This document shows, one piece after another, positions 21,327 through 30,855 of a stretch of 64,000 nucleotides of DNA; position 1 is the stretch's first letter, and the number at the start of each line of letters is the position of its first letter. A program made the position numbers and the translations under genes. The notes below the pieces were generated by a model. That model saw nothing but the letters and a program-made list of their open reading frames with translations, did no database searches and had not been told where the DNA came from. Location: positions 1 through 64,000 of IMG/VR virus record IMGVR_UViG_3300030419_008098; one strand, given 5' to 3'. Source of the DNA: a virus.

Positions 21327-21907
21327 TTTTGATATAATGCATTAAATAAATTCACAGAGCGCTCACGGAGAGCTTTTTTACGGATGGATTCCGCCTCGGC
21401 CTCTTGTTGGGCTCTCTGCGCGGCGAGCTCATCTTCTTCCTTCATTTGCTCTAATTCTTCTTTTAGGGCACTCTTTGTTCCCATTATCTCATTTAATTGT
21501 TCTTGAAGGAGATCATGTTTGGCCTGTATGTCTACCCGCTCATCTAGCTCTTTTTCTAAGATAGAGATTTGGGCATTCAAGTGTTTTATCTCACCCATTA
21601 ACCCTTCCCGGTCTTCTTGGAGGTTCTCTAGTTCCGAACCTAGACTTTGATTGTTTGCTAGGAGACGTTTTTTATCGGCTTCCTTAGCTTCTCTTCGCGC
21701 TTGATCCTTTTCAATTTGATCTTGCGTTCCTTTGGCTACAATAAGAAACAAAATCTCTTGATCTTCATCAGTTTTAACTAGTTGCTCGGAATAATCTATA
21801 AGATCAAGCCATTGGGTTTTCTCTAACTCTACATACTGCTCACTCTCGGCAATCTCCTCAGGGAGGGCACTGCTAGTCACTAAAGCATATTGTAGATCTT
21901 TTTTCAT
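21323..21907 (-). CDS. Coiled-coil protein
   Basis: 194 aa; residues about 65-185 form a long, highly charged coiled coil. N-terminal 60 residues may be a small globular domain. Overlaps the downstream gene by 4 bp. Could be structural or a scaffold; unassigned. Confidence 0.6.
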   Translation of the reverse strand: MKKDLQYALVTSSALPEEIAESEQYVELEKTQWLDLIDYSEQLVKTDEDQEILFLIVAKGTQDQIEKDQARREAKEADKKRLLANNQSLGSELENLQEDREGLMGEIKHLNAQISILEKELDERVDIQAKHDLLQEQLNEIMGTKSALKEELEQMKEEDELAAQRAQQEAEAESIRKKALRERSVNLFNALYQK

Positions 21908-22186
21908 TTATAAATCTACCAAGGGATCATTCGCACCCTTAGTATCGCTAGGAGACGCATCTAGATTGTCACGAGGACGATCTTCGAAAACTCTAAAATC
22001 AGGTTGACGATCATTTTCCTTGTAATTGTTTTTGAAAACTACCACAGAGATCTCACGCTCTTCACCTGAATCGGTTACTTTTATTTTTCCCGAAAGAAAA
22101 GTTTGGTTCTTGCCTTCGCGACGCCACAAGGCTCCAAGTTCGCGTTTCTTCCATTCACTCTGGGTTTCGTTATTTTTTTCGGACAT
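21908..22186 (-). CDS. DUF736-like hypothetical protein
   Basis: 92 aa. RELGALWRREGKNQTFLSGKIK, then VVVFKNNYKENDRQPDFRVFE, follows the outline of small DUF736-type proteins (a beta-rich fold ending in PD-x-R-V). Role unknown. Confidence 0.5.
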   Translation of the reverse strand: MSEKNNETQSEWKKRELGALWRREGKNQTFLSGKIKVTDSGEEREISVVVFKNNYKENDRQPDFRVFEDRPRDNLDASPSDTKGANDPLVDL

Positions 22187-22409
22187 TTTTAGTAGGGACT
22201 GATTTGTTTAGGCGACGCTCTGTTCTTAAAAGAGATTGAGAACCTTTACGCACTGAATATCTTAAAGCTTTATTGTGGGGATGTTTGGAGAGTAAACGCT
22301 CTTTCGCCAACTGCTTTTTTTGTTGGTGGTAAAAACGATTAGTTGTCGTGGCGCCACTTAAAAGACTAGTAACAAAACTGAAGAATAAAAATAAAAATAA
22401 AAGTTTCAT
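22170..22409 (-). CDS. Small secreted or membrane-anchored basic protein
   Basis: 79 aa. N-terminal signal peptide (LLFLFLFFSFVTSLLSGA) followed by a strongly basic chain (Arg/Lys/His). It could act in the periplasm, for example in lysis; unproven. Confidence 0.55.
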   Translation of the reverse strand: MKLLFLFLFFSFVTSLLSGATTTNRFYHQQKKQLAKERLLSKHPHNKALRYSVRKGSQSLLRTERRLNKSVPTKNVRKK

Positions 22410-22410
22410 A

Positions 22411-22662
22411 TTAGAGAGATAGGTTATGAGAGATTGTGTCTAGGACTTGAGGGGTGACGAGATCGATGGCCGGCACCCCGAAAATATTTTTGATAAGATA
22501 GTAATATTGATGATGGCGAATAATGATTGTTGTTGCTTTATTGTAAAACTCTTCTCCATAATTTTCTATAAAAAGATCAGTTAAATTGTTAATTATATCT
22601 GCTGCCTCTGCACCAAAGTCAAAAGTATGCCCTACATCCTTATTGTCAACCAAAATAACCAT
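22411..22662 (-). CDS. Hypothetical protein
   Basis: 83 aa, helical, His-rich centre (IIIRHHQYYYLI). Starts with a TAATG overlap with the upstream small gene. Unknown. Confidence 0.55.
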   Translation of the reverse strand: MVILVDNKDVGHTFDFGAEAADIINNLTDLFIENYGEEFYNKATTIIIRHHQYYYLIKNIFGVPAIDLVTPQVLDTISHNLSL

Positions 22663-22835
22663 TAATCGCTACCAATGGAAACATCTATCCCACTAAACAC
22701 GGTACGATAAACAGCCGCAGTTAAGGCACCATACACTAAAAGACCCAACCCTTCGCCGTTGTCTGCGCCAAGGCACGTTACAACAAATAAGAGAATAAAA
22801 AAAGCTCCACCGATCTTTAATACTTTATTTTTCAT
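22662..22835 (-). CDS. Small membrane protein
   Basis: 57 aa (MKNKVLKIGG to IDVSIGSD) with a signal-like hydrophobic helix and a second weakly hydrophobic segment. Its ATG overlaps the GMP reductase stop (ATGA) and its stop overlaps the next ATG (TAATG), which strongly supports translation. Confidence 0.55.
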   Translation of the reverse strand: MKNKVLKIGGAFFILLFVVTCLGADNGEGLGLLVYGALTAAVYRTVFSGIDVSIGSD

Positions 22836-23806
22836 AATGCCCTATATTTTACAGATTTATCCAAAGAAGTCAAGTCTTTTCCACCAGAATAACTTATGGA
22901 ACTTTGGAGGTCTTCTTCAATCTCCACGAGCTTGTCCTTAAAAGTGAGGCCACAAGAGGGAATGTTTTTGAGTGTTCCTTCAATATGAGTTTTAGTTTTT
23001 TTATTTTCAAAACTAGCGGAACCATAGTAGGCGCGATGCAAGGATCCTTCCACCATGATCGAGTGAGCAGCACTGTCTACACAACACGCAAAGATTCCTC
23101 CAGCCATAACAAAGTCCGCCCCCGCAACTAAAGCTTTAGCTATATCCCCATTACATTTTACTCCCCCATCTGCAATAATGGGAACACGGTGAGATTCACT
23201 AAAACCATCTCCGCTAAAAATACCAGAGCAATCTTGGATACAAGTAAACATAGGTAATGTGAAGCCAGTTTTATCCTTCGTAGTGCAGGGAGAGCCTTGA
23301 CCAATTCCCACTTTTACTATATCGGCACCCCACTTAGCAAGATCCGCAACCCCTTGCGGGGTAGCCACATTCCCTGCGATAATTTTCGTCTCAGGAAGGT
23401 TGGTCTTGCAGCACTCTAGCATAGACCTCATGAGGTCTAGATGACCATGTGCAATGTCAATAGTTAGAAAATCAACACGGGCTCCCGAAGCTCTAAGGTT
23501 GGAGAGGATTTGCTTATCAACAGACTTTACTCCCAAACTGGCGGAAATAATGGGCCACGATTCGCGATTAGCATCTTCTATAAATCTTTGAATATCTATA
23601 TCAAACCTATGCATGATATAAAAATAGTGATTGTGACTCAACCATTTACATTGATCTGTATTCACCACAGCCTTCATATTTGCAGGAACAACCGGAAGAC
23701 GAAAGGGGTGGCCGCAGAGGATCGCTTCAGTACTACACTCACTGCGTGTAGCGCAATTATTGTAGCGCGGCAACAGACACACGTCGGAATATTTTAAAGC
23801 CCTCAT
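22832..23806 (-). CDS. guaC: GMP reductase (IMPDH/GMPR family)
   Basis: 324 aa from MRALKYSDVC, which overlaps the upstream stop as TAATG; ten further codons upstream lie in the neighbouring gene. Motifs: YSDVCLLP at the start, FLTIDIAHGH, KVGIGQGSPCTTK with the catalytic Cys, and ADGGVKCNGDIAKALVAGADFVM. There is no CBS insert and the length matches GMP reductase rather than IMP dehydrogenase (about 480 aa). It would convert GMP to IMP with NADPH, shifting the purine pool. It overlaps a deoxyribosyltransferase-like gene, so both may act in nucleotide salvage. Confidence 0.85.
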   Translation of the reverse strand: MRALKYSDVCLLPRYNNCATRSECSTEAILCGHPFRLPVVPANMKAVVNTDQCKWLSHNHYFYIMHRFDIDIQRFIEDANRESWPIISASLGVKSVDKQILSNLRASGARVDFLTIDIAHGHLDLMRSMLECCKTNLPETKIIAGNVATPQGVADLAKWGADIVKVGIGQGSPCTTKDKTGFTLPMFTCIQDCSGIFSGDGFSESHRVPIIADGGVKCNGDIAKALVAGADFVMAGGIFACCVDSAAHSIMVEGSLHRAYYGSASFENKKTKTHIEGTLKNIPSCGLTFKDKLVEIEEDLQSSISYSGGKDLTSLDKSVKYRAL

Positions 23807-24342
23807 TAGCGAAACTCTTTGCGTAATAACCGCCAACGATCTGAATCAATTTCTTTATCACCTTCATCGATGGCTTGAAGCATAGAAATTATTTCATCCA
23901 CATTATTATAAATATATTTATGTGGAAACATACCTAACATCCATAAAGGAGTTTTAGATTTGCCGCCCTCCATGCTAACAAATACAGGTTTTTTCATTCT
24001 AACTGCCGTTACTATTTCTTCAGCAGAGCCCCAACTAGCCACGTCAGGCACCAAGTGGGCAATTATAAAATCAGAACGATCCACTAAGTTAAGATCATAG
24101 GCTCGAACCATTTTCATACGATCCGTTACTCGATCATATTGCTTAGTTTGCATCCATACCTCCATCTGCTCTCGCGTTTCCTCATCCTCTTCTACGTCTT
24201 TAAGGAAAGGCTTCTTGTAAGGATTAAAACAGGTTACCCCGAGGGGTGTAAGTTTCTCCGTGACGTGAGAGCGCCAATCTCTACCTTCTACATATTGCAT
24301 ATGACCCACAAGATAGGTTTTTGTTTTATAGAGAAGATTCAT
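23806..24342 (-). CDS. Nucleoside 2-deoxyribosyltransferase-like protein
   Basis: 178 aa from MNLLYKTKTY. The promoter at 24352-24380 places transcription start after the earlier in-frame ATG (24349-24351), so the inner start is favoured. YLVGHMQYVEGRDWR, then DLNLVDRSDFIIAHL and SWGSAEEIVTAVRMKKPVFV, match the Rossmann-like NDT fold, including the acidic-plus-Glu active-site pattern. It may cleave or exchange nucleobases on deoxynucleosides. The substrate is not clear. Confidence 0.65.
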   Translation of the reverse strand: MNLLYKTKTYLVGHMQYVEGRDWRSHVTEKLTPLGVTCFNPYKKPFLKDVEEDEETREQMEVWMQTKQYDRVTDRMKMVRAYDLNLVDRSDFIIAHLVPDVASWGSAEEIVTAVRMKKPVFVSMEGGKSKTPLWMLGMFPHKYIYNNVDEIISMLQAIDEGDKEIDSDRWRLLRKEFR

Positions 24343-24351
24343 ATCCTGCAT

Positions 24352-24380
24352 AGGATACCATACTCTGACACAAAAGTCAA
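24352..24380 (-). promoter_or_regulatory. Sigma70-type promoter upstream of the 23806-24342 gene
   Basis: TTGACT (24375-24380), 17-bp spacer ending TATGG, TATCCT (24352-24357). It overlaps the last codons of the ClpC-type gene, so the downstream nucleotide genes can be expressed independently of the replication operon. Confidence 0.75.
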
Positions 24381-26842
24381 GAAATTTTTAAACAAACTTT
24401 ATTATCTCTAACTTTAATTTTAACCACACTGTTTCTGCTTAAATTTCCATCCACTAATTCAAAGGCCAAGAGGGACTCTATCTTGTCTTGAATAAGTCTT
24501 TGAAGTGGACGAGCTCCACAATTCTGCTCTAACGTGTGGGTAATTAAATAATTATTAACAGAAGAATCAATTACTAAACCAATATTCTTTTGGGTTAACT
24601 TATCTTTTACTTTATTTAATTCCATATCCACAATTTGACTAATATCATTCTCCGTGAAATTGTTAAACACTAAGATGTCGTCTAATCTATTTAAAAATTC
24701 AGGCCTAAAGAACTTCTTTGCCTCATCAGCAACCTTATCCCGAGAAGTGGAGGAGTCATCTGAATTAAACCCAACGCTTGTATTTTTATTTAAATGGACT
24801 GAACCTAGATTTCCTGTAAGAATAACTAAACAGTTGCGAAAGTTGGCGCTTCGGCCAAAGTTATCGGTAAGACGACCCTCATCTAGTAGTTGAAGTAATA
24901 ACTGAATAACTTCATCATTAGCTTTTTCTATTTCATCAAAAAGAATTATGCTATACGGATCTTTCCTTACTCTCTCTGTAAGTAATCCACCCTCCTCGTA
25001 ACCCACATAACCAGGGGATGCCCCAATTAATTTAGAAGCCGAATGTTTTTCTGAAAACTCACTCATGTCCAAATGAATAAGTTTGCGGTGAGAGCCGAAT
25101 ACTTCTTGAGCTAAAATTTTAGTTAAATAAGTTTTTCCAACTCCCGAAGATCCCAGAAACAAAAAAGACCCCAAAGGTTTATGAATATTACCTAACCCCG
25201 ACTTATTTCGGATTAAGGTCTTGTGGATTTTATTAATTACTTCATCTTGACCGATTACAATTTTTTTCAAACGAGTGTTTAAAGATAAAATTTTTCGTGG
25301 TTGCACATGGCTTAATTCGTTAACGGGAATGCCCGTTTTGGAAGAAACTATATGAAATAAATCTTCTTGCTTCACTTGCACTTTCTTAGGTGCTTTCGCC
25401 CATTTTCCTAAAACCTCCTTGTAGTTTTCAAAAAGTTTTTCTTGTTGTTTTTGTAGCTCCAACTTAAGGGACGAAGCAGTGGCGGCCTCTTCTTTATCGA
25501 ATAAATCTTCAATTTTAGTTTCCAGCTCACGGGCTTGAGCAGGACGCTGAAAACCTCGGATTTTAGCTCGCGCCCCCGCTTGGTCTAAAAGATCAATGGC
25601 TTTATCCGGAAAATCTCTATCGGTAATGTAGCGTTCCGCTAAATTATAAATTAAAGGAAGTAAAGGTTTGCGATATTTAACCCCATGGAAGTCCTCATAA
25701 GAAGGAATAACCCCTTCTAGGATAGCTAGAGTTTCAGGTTTAGTGGGTTCAGTTATTTTTAAAGATTGAAAACGACGCTCTAATGCACGATCTTTAGCGA
25801 TACTTTTGGTGTACTCTTTTAAAGTAGTGGCCCCAATGCACCTAAATTGCCCTCTAGCTAGCTTAGGTTTTAATATATTAGCAGCATCCATGGTTCCTTC
25901 CGCACTTCCTGCTCCCACTAGCGTATGTATTTCGTCAATAAATAAAATTATATTCTCATTACCCTCCACTTCTTCGAGGACTTTTTTTAACCGCTCTTCA
26001 AACTGCCCCCGGTATTTAGTGCCGGCAATCATCGAGGCTAAATCTAAACTGTAGACCGTTTTATTTAATAAAAAATCGGTGCATTCTCCTCTTATGATTT
26101 GAGAAACTAACCCTTCAATTAAAGCCGTTTTACCTACCCCGGCACTCCCGAGAATTAAGGGGTTGTTTTTACTCCTCCGGCATAAAATTTCCTCGAGTTG
26201 TTGGATTTCTTCCTCCCTCCCAATCACGGGATCAATCTTTCCTTGCAAAGCTAAAGCATTAAAATTGATAGCGTAACTCTCCATGACGCTTGATGGCGAA
26301 GATTGAGAAGGGCGACGGGGAAGCGAAGTATCCGCCAGGGAAGTATCCTGTTCAGGGAAATCCCTGACGCCGTGAAGAAAATAATTTTTAATTTTATTTA
26401 TTAAAATATAAGAGTCTAGTTGAGAAGCCTCAAGGTATTCTGAAAAAACACCCGATCCGTGCTTACATAAAGCTAAAACAATATGCAATAAACCCACATA
26501 TCCATGTTCCATTTTATTAGCAAATAAAATAGCAACGGCAAAAATCTTTTTAACTTCGTTAGAATAGTGGGTTTTGGGCGGCTCACTCTCAGTCGCGTCA
26601 AACGCGGGAGCTATTACCACATTTTTTAATGCAATAGCCTCGCTTACAAAAGATAAAAAATCATCTACATTAATCCCGCATTGAATTAAAATAGACTTCA
26701 CGGGCCCCGTTTTAAGATGTAAAATTCCTAAAGAGAGATGGTTAAGATCAATAGTAGAGGATTGGGACTCAATGGCATACTGGCGGGCCATTTTTAAGGC
26801 AGCTTGGAGACGCGGAGTAAAGTTAGGTTTTTGGGTTTGCAT
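24377..26842 (-). CDS. clpC: ClpC-type AAA+ unfoldase
   Basis: 821 aa, full ClpC length. Two N-terminal Clp-N repeats (about 1-155), D1 with Walker A GSAGVGKT (232-239) and Walker B FIDEIH, a middle region with a UVR-like stretch (about 440-475), then D2 with Walker A GSSGVGKT (564-571) and ILFDEIEKA. After it comes a VGF tripeptide (690-692), where ClpA/C/X proteins carry the loop that docks on ClpP. No clpP is present, so it probably uses host ClpP or acts as a disaggregase (inference). It sits directly downstream of the polymerase gene. Confidence 0.92.
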   Translation of the reverse strand: MQTQKPNFTPRLQAALKMARQYAIESQSSTIDLNHLSLGILHLKTGPVKSILIQCGINVDDFLSFVSEAIALKNVVIAPAFDATESEPPKTHYSNEVKKIFAVAILFANKMEHGYVGLLHIVLALCKHGSGVFSEYLEASQLDSYILINKIKNYFLHGVRDFPEQDTSLADTSLPRRPSQSSPSSVMESYAINFNALALQGKIDPVIGREEEIQQLEEILCRRSKNNPLILGSAGVGKTALIEGLVSQIIRGECTDFLLNKTVYSLDLASMIAGTKYRGQFEERLKKVLEEVEGNENIILFIDEIHTLVGAGSAEGTMDAANILKPKLARGQFRCIGATTLKEYTKSIAKDRALERRFQSLKITEPTKPETLAILEGVIPSYEDFHGVKYRKPLLPLIYNLAERYITDRDFPDKAIDLLDQAGARAKIRGFQRPAQARELETKIEDLFDKEEAATASSLKLELQKQQEKLFENYKEVLGKWAKAPKKVQVKQEDLFHIVSSKTGIPVNELSHVQPRKILSLNTRLKKIVIGQDEVINKIHKTLIRNKSGLGNIHKPLGSFLFLGSSGVGKTYLTKILAQEVFGSHRKLIHLDMSEFSEKHSASKLIGASPGYVGYEEGGLLTERVRKDPYSIILFDEIEKANDEVIQLLLQLLDEGRLTDNFGRSANFRNCLVILTGNLGSVHLNKNTSVGFNSDDSSTSRDKVADEAKKFFRPEFLNRLDDILVFNNFTENDISQIVDMELNKVKDKLTQKNIGLVIDSSVNNYLITHTLEQNCGARPLQRLIQDKIESLLAFELVDGNLSRNSVVKIKVRDNKVCLKIS

Positions 26843-26867
26843 TAAAAATAATTACACGTTTGAATAT

Positions 26868-29800
26868 TTATTTCAGATCACTAAGTTTTAAGTAAATTTT
26901 CTTGTCAAGCACTTTAAGCTCATCAATAAAAAAAACATCTTCCCCTTTAGTGCATCTCAACATTACAATATTACCCTTTTCGGGAAGCTTGTTTCCGTCA
27001 TTTATGTAGTCATCCAAACGGGGAATGCGTCTATACCCCCCATTGGCTTGGCGCACATTACCGTTCATGAATAATCCCTTAAGGGTTCCCACATCATCCC
27101 CCAACTCTAAGCGCAAATAATCATTTCCATTGCGGGAAGTGCTTTTAAAAGAATCCTCTACAGTACCGATAAATTTTATCTCACGCCTTAATTCAACATC
27201 CTCAGCCTCCCTGCTATCTAAAAGATAACGATCTTGCGCAAAAACATTCTTGAGTTTAGTGCTATAGCTATATCCTAAAAGCTGGGTTTCAAAGTACCAA
27301 TTAGCAAATTTTTCATATTTTTTATTTTGGTTATATATATCCCGGTAGGGAACATATTTTTTCTTAAAAGTGCCAAAGCGTTTTTCCGTCATAAGAAGAC
27401 GGCCATCGTCCCCCACGAGCTTGCCGTCTCTAGCATCAACTAAAATATCCAAGAGTTTGTAATTGTATTTTTCTCCTAACTGTAAAATGTTACGTTTTTC
27501 CCTGTCGGTTAAAACATTAAACGCCTGCGCCTCCAAGACGAGTAAAGAACGGTTCGTTTTATAACTAGAAAGCGCCCCTGCTTGAATTAAAGCTGACACA
27601 ATTCCAATATTTAAACCTGCCTGTTTAGCCGCAATAAAAATATCAAACTTAGTAGGGGTCTCGCTTTCCCTAAAATCCCTTAATGCCGTAAGAGACTTTT
27701 TGCTTACACCTTTAATACTGTTAAGTCCATAACGAATATCCTTTCCCTCTAACGCAAAATCCATGGAGGACTTAACAAGATCAGGGGGGAGTAATTCGAT
27801 ATCAAAGAAAGAGAGTTCTTGCGAAATTTTAGCAATCTCCTCTTGCGGTGCGGGTTCAAATTGAGTCATCTTCAATAAACTCAAAAAGAATTGTTGTGGA
27901 TAAGTGAATTTTAAATAGGCTGTCCAGGCGGCAAGAGTAGCATAGGCAATAGAGTGAGATTTATTAAAAGAATAGTTAGCACTATCTTCCGCCACACTCC
28001 ATAAAACATCAGCGACTTCCGACGGTAAGTTGTTTGCTCGCACCTTACTCTCAATTTTAGCTTTCCAGGCGGGCATTTTATCTACCTTTTTCTTCCCTAC
28101 AATACGCCTTAATTGCTCAGCCTCATCCAGGGAAAACCCTACATGCACCGCCATTTTCATTAATTGTTCCTGATATAAGGGGATCCCACCTGTATAATCG
28201 AGGACTTCACTAAAAAACTCATGAGGACATTGAGCCTCGCCTTGCTCTATAGATAATCGGTATTGATCTACAAAATCCAATGCGCCGGGGCGAGCTAAGG
28301 CTACCACCGCACTTAATTGTTCTAAGTTTTTAGGTTTCACTTTAGTACACACCCTGTAATTGGTGTCGGCCTCTAATTGAAACAGACCATGGGGAGACTT
28401 AAGGTCATCTAAGGGGGCAAAGGTAGAATAGGAGTCCAAATCAATATCATTGGTGTCGATGTCGAGAGAAGTACATACATCATAAATAACACTAAGAGTT
28501 CTCAAACCCAAAATATCAAATTTTACCATAAGCTCTGAAACCCAGTTCATATCATAGCCGGTTACTAAGGCGCCATCATTTGTTAATTGGAGGGGACAGA
28601 TATCGCTGATGTCTTGATGGCTAATAGCTATGCCACTCGGGTGAACTCCTGTATTTTTATTTAACCCCTCCAGTTTAAGTGCAATGAGATATACTTCCTG
28701 ATTTGCATCAGCCCACTCTCGAAATTTTTCGCTCTCTTCATAGGCATCGCTCAATGGCATCACTTCTCCATACTGCTTGGGAATCATGTCGCTTACCGCG
28801 TTAACCTCCTGCTCACCCATCCCACCTACAATTTTTCCACATTCCTTAATGCAGAGTTTCGAGCTTAAGGTATTAAGTGTTAAGATTTTAGCTGTACGGC
28901 CTGGATGTTTATTTTCTATATATTTTATTACTTCCTGGCGGCGTTCATAAGAAATATCGTTGTCAATATCAGCCAACAAGCTACCATCCAAATAAATTAC
29001 CCCTTCATGCTCAATTTGTTTAGCTCTTGTTTTCGACACAAATCTTTCAAAAAACAACTCATGTTTCACGGGGTCTACATTAGTAACCCCAATTAAATAT
29101 AAAACTAAAGACCCCGCAGCTGAACCACGGCCCGGCCCAGTTGGGATATCATTTTCGTGACAAAAGTTAAGAATATCCCAGTTAAGCAAAATATAATCAA
29201 CAAAACCCAAATCACGAAGAATAGTAAGCTCCACTTTGACGCGATCATAGTAGGCTTGTTTATTAGGGAATTCATTTAGCTTTTTCTCCTTTGATCCTTT
29301 AAGGCATAGTTGGCGAAGAAACTCGTAGTTAGAAATATCTTTATCTAGATGCAGATCTTCGTAATATTTGTCTTCGATATGGATTTGGGGTAACAAAACA
29401 CCGGGAGGAACACAGTTTTGATACGACTCAAACCCCTTTAAGAAAGTGGAGGAAAAACTCTGTGAAGGTGTAGGGGTTGAACTAACCCTCTCGGTGCCCG
29501 CCTGCTGAGTTTCCCCTTGAAGGCCGGCTAAAAACCAAGGGGATTCTTCAAGGCGCAACCGATTCAGTTGAGATGCTCCCACCACCCAATTAACAGGACC
29601 ATCAGAACGGTATTGTTCTTTAAGTTTTATAACATTAAATTCTTCCTTTAATATTTTCCCCAGTATAGATATTTTACAGCGATCCTTACGGGGACGACGG
29701 GCAGGCACACCCTCCACTAATGCAAGAGTATACTTTGTTAATGCAGGAGGAATGTAACATAAAAAATACTCCTCAATATTAGAACGAACCGAAAATTCAT

Positions 29801-30179
29801 CTTCCGGAATTTTTAAATCCGTTTCGTTTAAGCGTCCTGTCTGGGAGTTGGTTTGCCCTGTACCCCAATACTGCGAAACTTTGACTTCGGTTTTCTTGAA
29901 ATCTTCCCCCGTGTCTCTTACATCATAAAGGTTTAAATCCAGAGGTTCGTTAAGGTACACCCCTACAGCCTTTTCCCCTAAAACTCCAGCTAGATGACTT
30001 GCATATTCTTCTTGGTCATCAGGCTGGAATTGGGTGGCATTACGAAAGCTCGAATCCTTTTGCATGTGACGATCCCTTCCATGGCTCCCATAAAACTTAA
30101 GTTGGTCATCAGAGAGAGTCAACGAAAGGGCTCCCCCTTTCTCCGTTTTTAATTCACAATGTGGATGATGATTCTCCAT
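26868..30179 (-). CDS. dnaE: DNA polymerase III alpha subunit core (C family) with a nuclease-like N-terminal domain and no PHP domain
   Basis: 1103 aa from MENHHPHCEL, 2 bp after the exonuclease stop; the frame extends 7 codons upstream. Polymerase motifs: GRGSAAGS (about 350), ADIDND with two catalytic Asp (about 404-406), KFDILGLRTL with the third Asp, GGIPLYQEQLM, then YSFNKSHSIAYA and a C-terminal OB-like region. The usual N-terminal PHP domain is absent. Instead residues about 65-160 read GEKAVGVYL, then YDVRDTGEDF and KTEVKVSQYWGTG, which resembles a PD-(D/E)XK nuclease core. The missing PHP domain is encoded separately at 31937-32701. Confidence 0.9.
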   Translation of the reverse strand: MENHHPHCELKTEKGGALSLTLSDDQLKFYGSHGRDRHMQKDSSFRNATQFQPDDQEEYASHLAGVLGEKAVGVYLNEPLDLNLYDVRDTGEDFKKTEVKVSQYWGTGQTNSQTGRLNETDLKIPEDEFSVRSNIEEYFLCYIPPALTKYTLALVEGVPARRPRKDRCKISILGKILKEEFNVIKLKEQYRSDGPVNWVVGASQLNRLRLEESPWFLAGLQGETQQAGTERVSSTPTPSQSFSSTFLKGFESYQNCVPPGVLLPQIHIEDKYYEDLHLDKDISNYEFLRQLCLKGSKEKKLNEFPNKQAYYDRVKVELTILRDLGFVDYILLNWDILNFCHENDIPTGPGRGSAAGSLVLYLIGVTNVDPVKHELFFERFVSKTRAKQIEHEGVIYLDGSLLADIDNDISYERRQEVIKYIENKHPGRTAKILTLNTLSSKLCIKECGKIVGGMGEQEVNAVSDMIPKQYGEVMPLSDAYEESEKFREWADANQEVYLIALKLEGLNKNTGVHPSGIAISHQDISDICPLQLTNDGALVTGYDMNWVSELMVKFDILGLRTLSVIYDVCTSLDIDTNDIDLDSYSTFAPLDDLKSPHGLFQLEADTNYRVCTKVKPKNLEQLSAVVALARPGALDFVDQYRLSIEQGEAQCPHEFFSEVLDYTGGIPLYQEQLMKMAVHVGFSLDEAEQLRRIVGKKKVDKMPAWKAKIESKVRANNLPSEVADVLWSVAEDSANYSFNKSHSIAYATLAAWTAYLKFTYPQQFFLSLLKMTQFEPAPQEEIAKISQELSFFDIELLPPDLVKSSMDFALEGKDIRYGLNSIKGVSKKSLTALRDFRESETPTKFDIFIAAKQAGLNIGIVSALIQAGALSSYKTNRSLLVLEAQAFNVLTDREKRNILQLGEKYNYKLLDILVDARDGKLVGDDGRLLMTEKRFGTFKKKYVPYRDIYNQNKKYEKFANWYFETQLLGYSYSTKLKNVFAQDRYLLDSREAEDVELRREIKFIGTVEDSFKSTSRNGNDYLRLELGDDVGTLKGLFMNGNVRQANGGYRRIPRLDDYINDGNKLPEKGNIVMLRCTKGEDVFFIDELKVLDKKIYLKLSDLK

Positions 30180-30181
30180 CA

Positions 30182-30820
30182 CTAAATCTCTACCTCCCAT
30201 ATCATTTTTTTAAATACTTCATAATTCTTTTCAATATCATATAAGGCATCGTGAAGTAACTTGGGGTCAAAGTCAATGGAATAATCCTTACAGCACTGTT
30301 GTAGAGAAGTGCGCAACCCTTTTTCACGAAAACTATGAAGTTTATATTGCCAACTTAAAAAATTTCCATTTTTAAAAGGAATTTCCTTTTTTATCGCCCT
30401 GCCTAAGCATACCGTGTCTATAGTGCGATCTATATAGGAGTAATCAGCCTTTAAACCTAAGAGTTTCCTGTGGATATTGTGAATGTAGACATCAAAACCT
30501 AAAATATTATGCCCCACAATAAAAAAATCTTTATTATAAAGGTACTCCTCAAATTTTTTCAAAGGGATTGACGGGTCAACAGCAAGCTTGTCGTGTTGAG
30601 TTTTCTTGAAGCCTGTAATTCTTGCCGCCTCTTTCGATACCTCAAGACCCTCCCATTTTAACCTGAAGTCCTCTTTTTTTATTACCTTACCCTGTTGAAC
30701 AACGATGAAAGCTAATTGCCACGGTTTATTGGTGGTAGAGCAAAGGTTAAGATTACACGTTTCGTAATCAAAAATAACTAAATTTAGGTCATTTTTAAAA
30801 CGCAGTAAATTATTATCCAT
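30182..30820 (-). CDS. DnaQ-like 3'-5' exonuclease (DEDDh)
   Basis: 212 aa. Exo I is LVIFDYETCNL (D, E), Exo II is VGHNILGFDV and Exo III is HDALYDIEKN (His and Asp). It is expected to proofread for the adjacent DnaE-type polymerase, as epsilon does. The ATG lies 6 bp after a TATTAT -10 box, so the mRNA is probably leaderless. It heads the operon exonuclease-polymerase-ClpC. Confidence 0.9.
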   Translation of the reverse strand: MDNNLLRFKNDLNLVIFDYETCNLNLCSTTNKPWQLAFIVVQQGKVIKKEDFRLKWEGLEVSKEAARITGFKKTQHDKLAVDPSIPLKKFEEYLYNKDFFIVGHNILGFDVYIHNIHRKLLGLKADYSYIDRTIDTVCLGRAIKKEIPFKNGNFLSWQYKLHSFREKGLRTSLQQCCKDYSIDFDPKLLHDALYDIEKNYEVFKKMIWEVEI

Positions 30821-30826
30821 CCCTTA

Positions 30827-30855
30827 ATAATAGCATTATTGACGCCCAAAGTCAA
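30827..30855 (-). promoter_or_regulatory. Sigma70-type promoter for the exonuclease-polymerase-ClpC operon
   Basis: TTGACT (30850-30855), 17-bp spacer, TATTAT (30827-30832). Expected start coincides with the ATG at 30820. Confidence 0.8.

Noticed and set aside
22832-22880. Additional sigma70-type promoter (TTGACT near 22869) before the 22662-22835 gene
   Set aside because: The spacing fits but the -10 (AAAATA) is poor and the site lies in codons of the GMP reductase.
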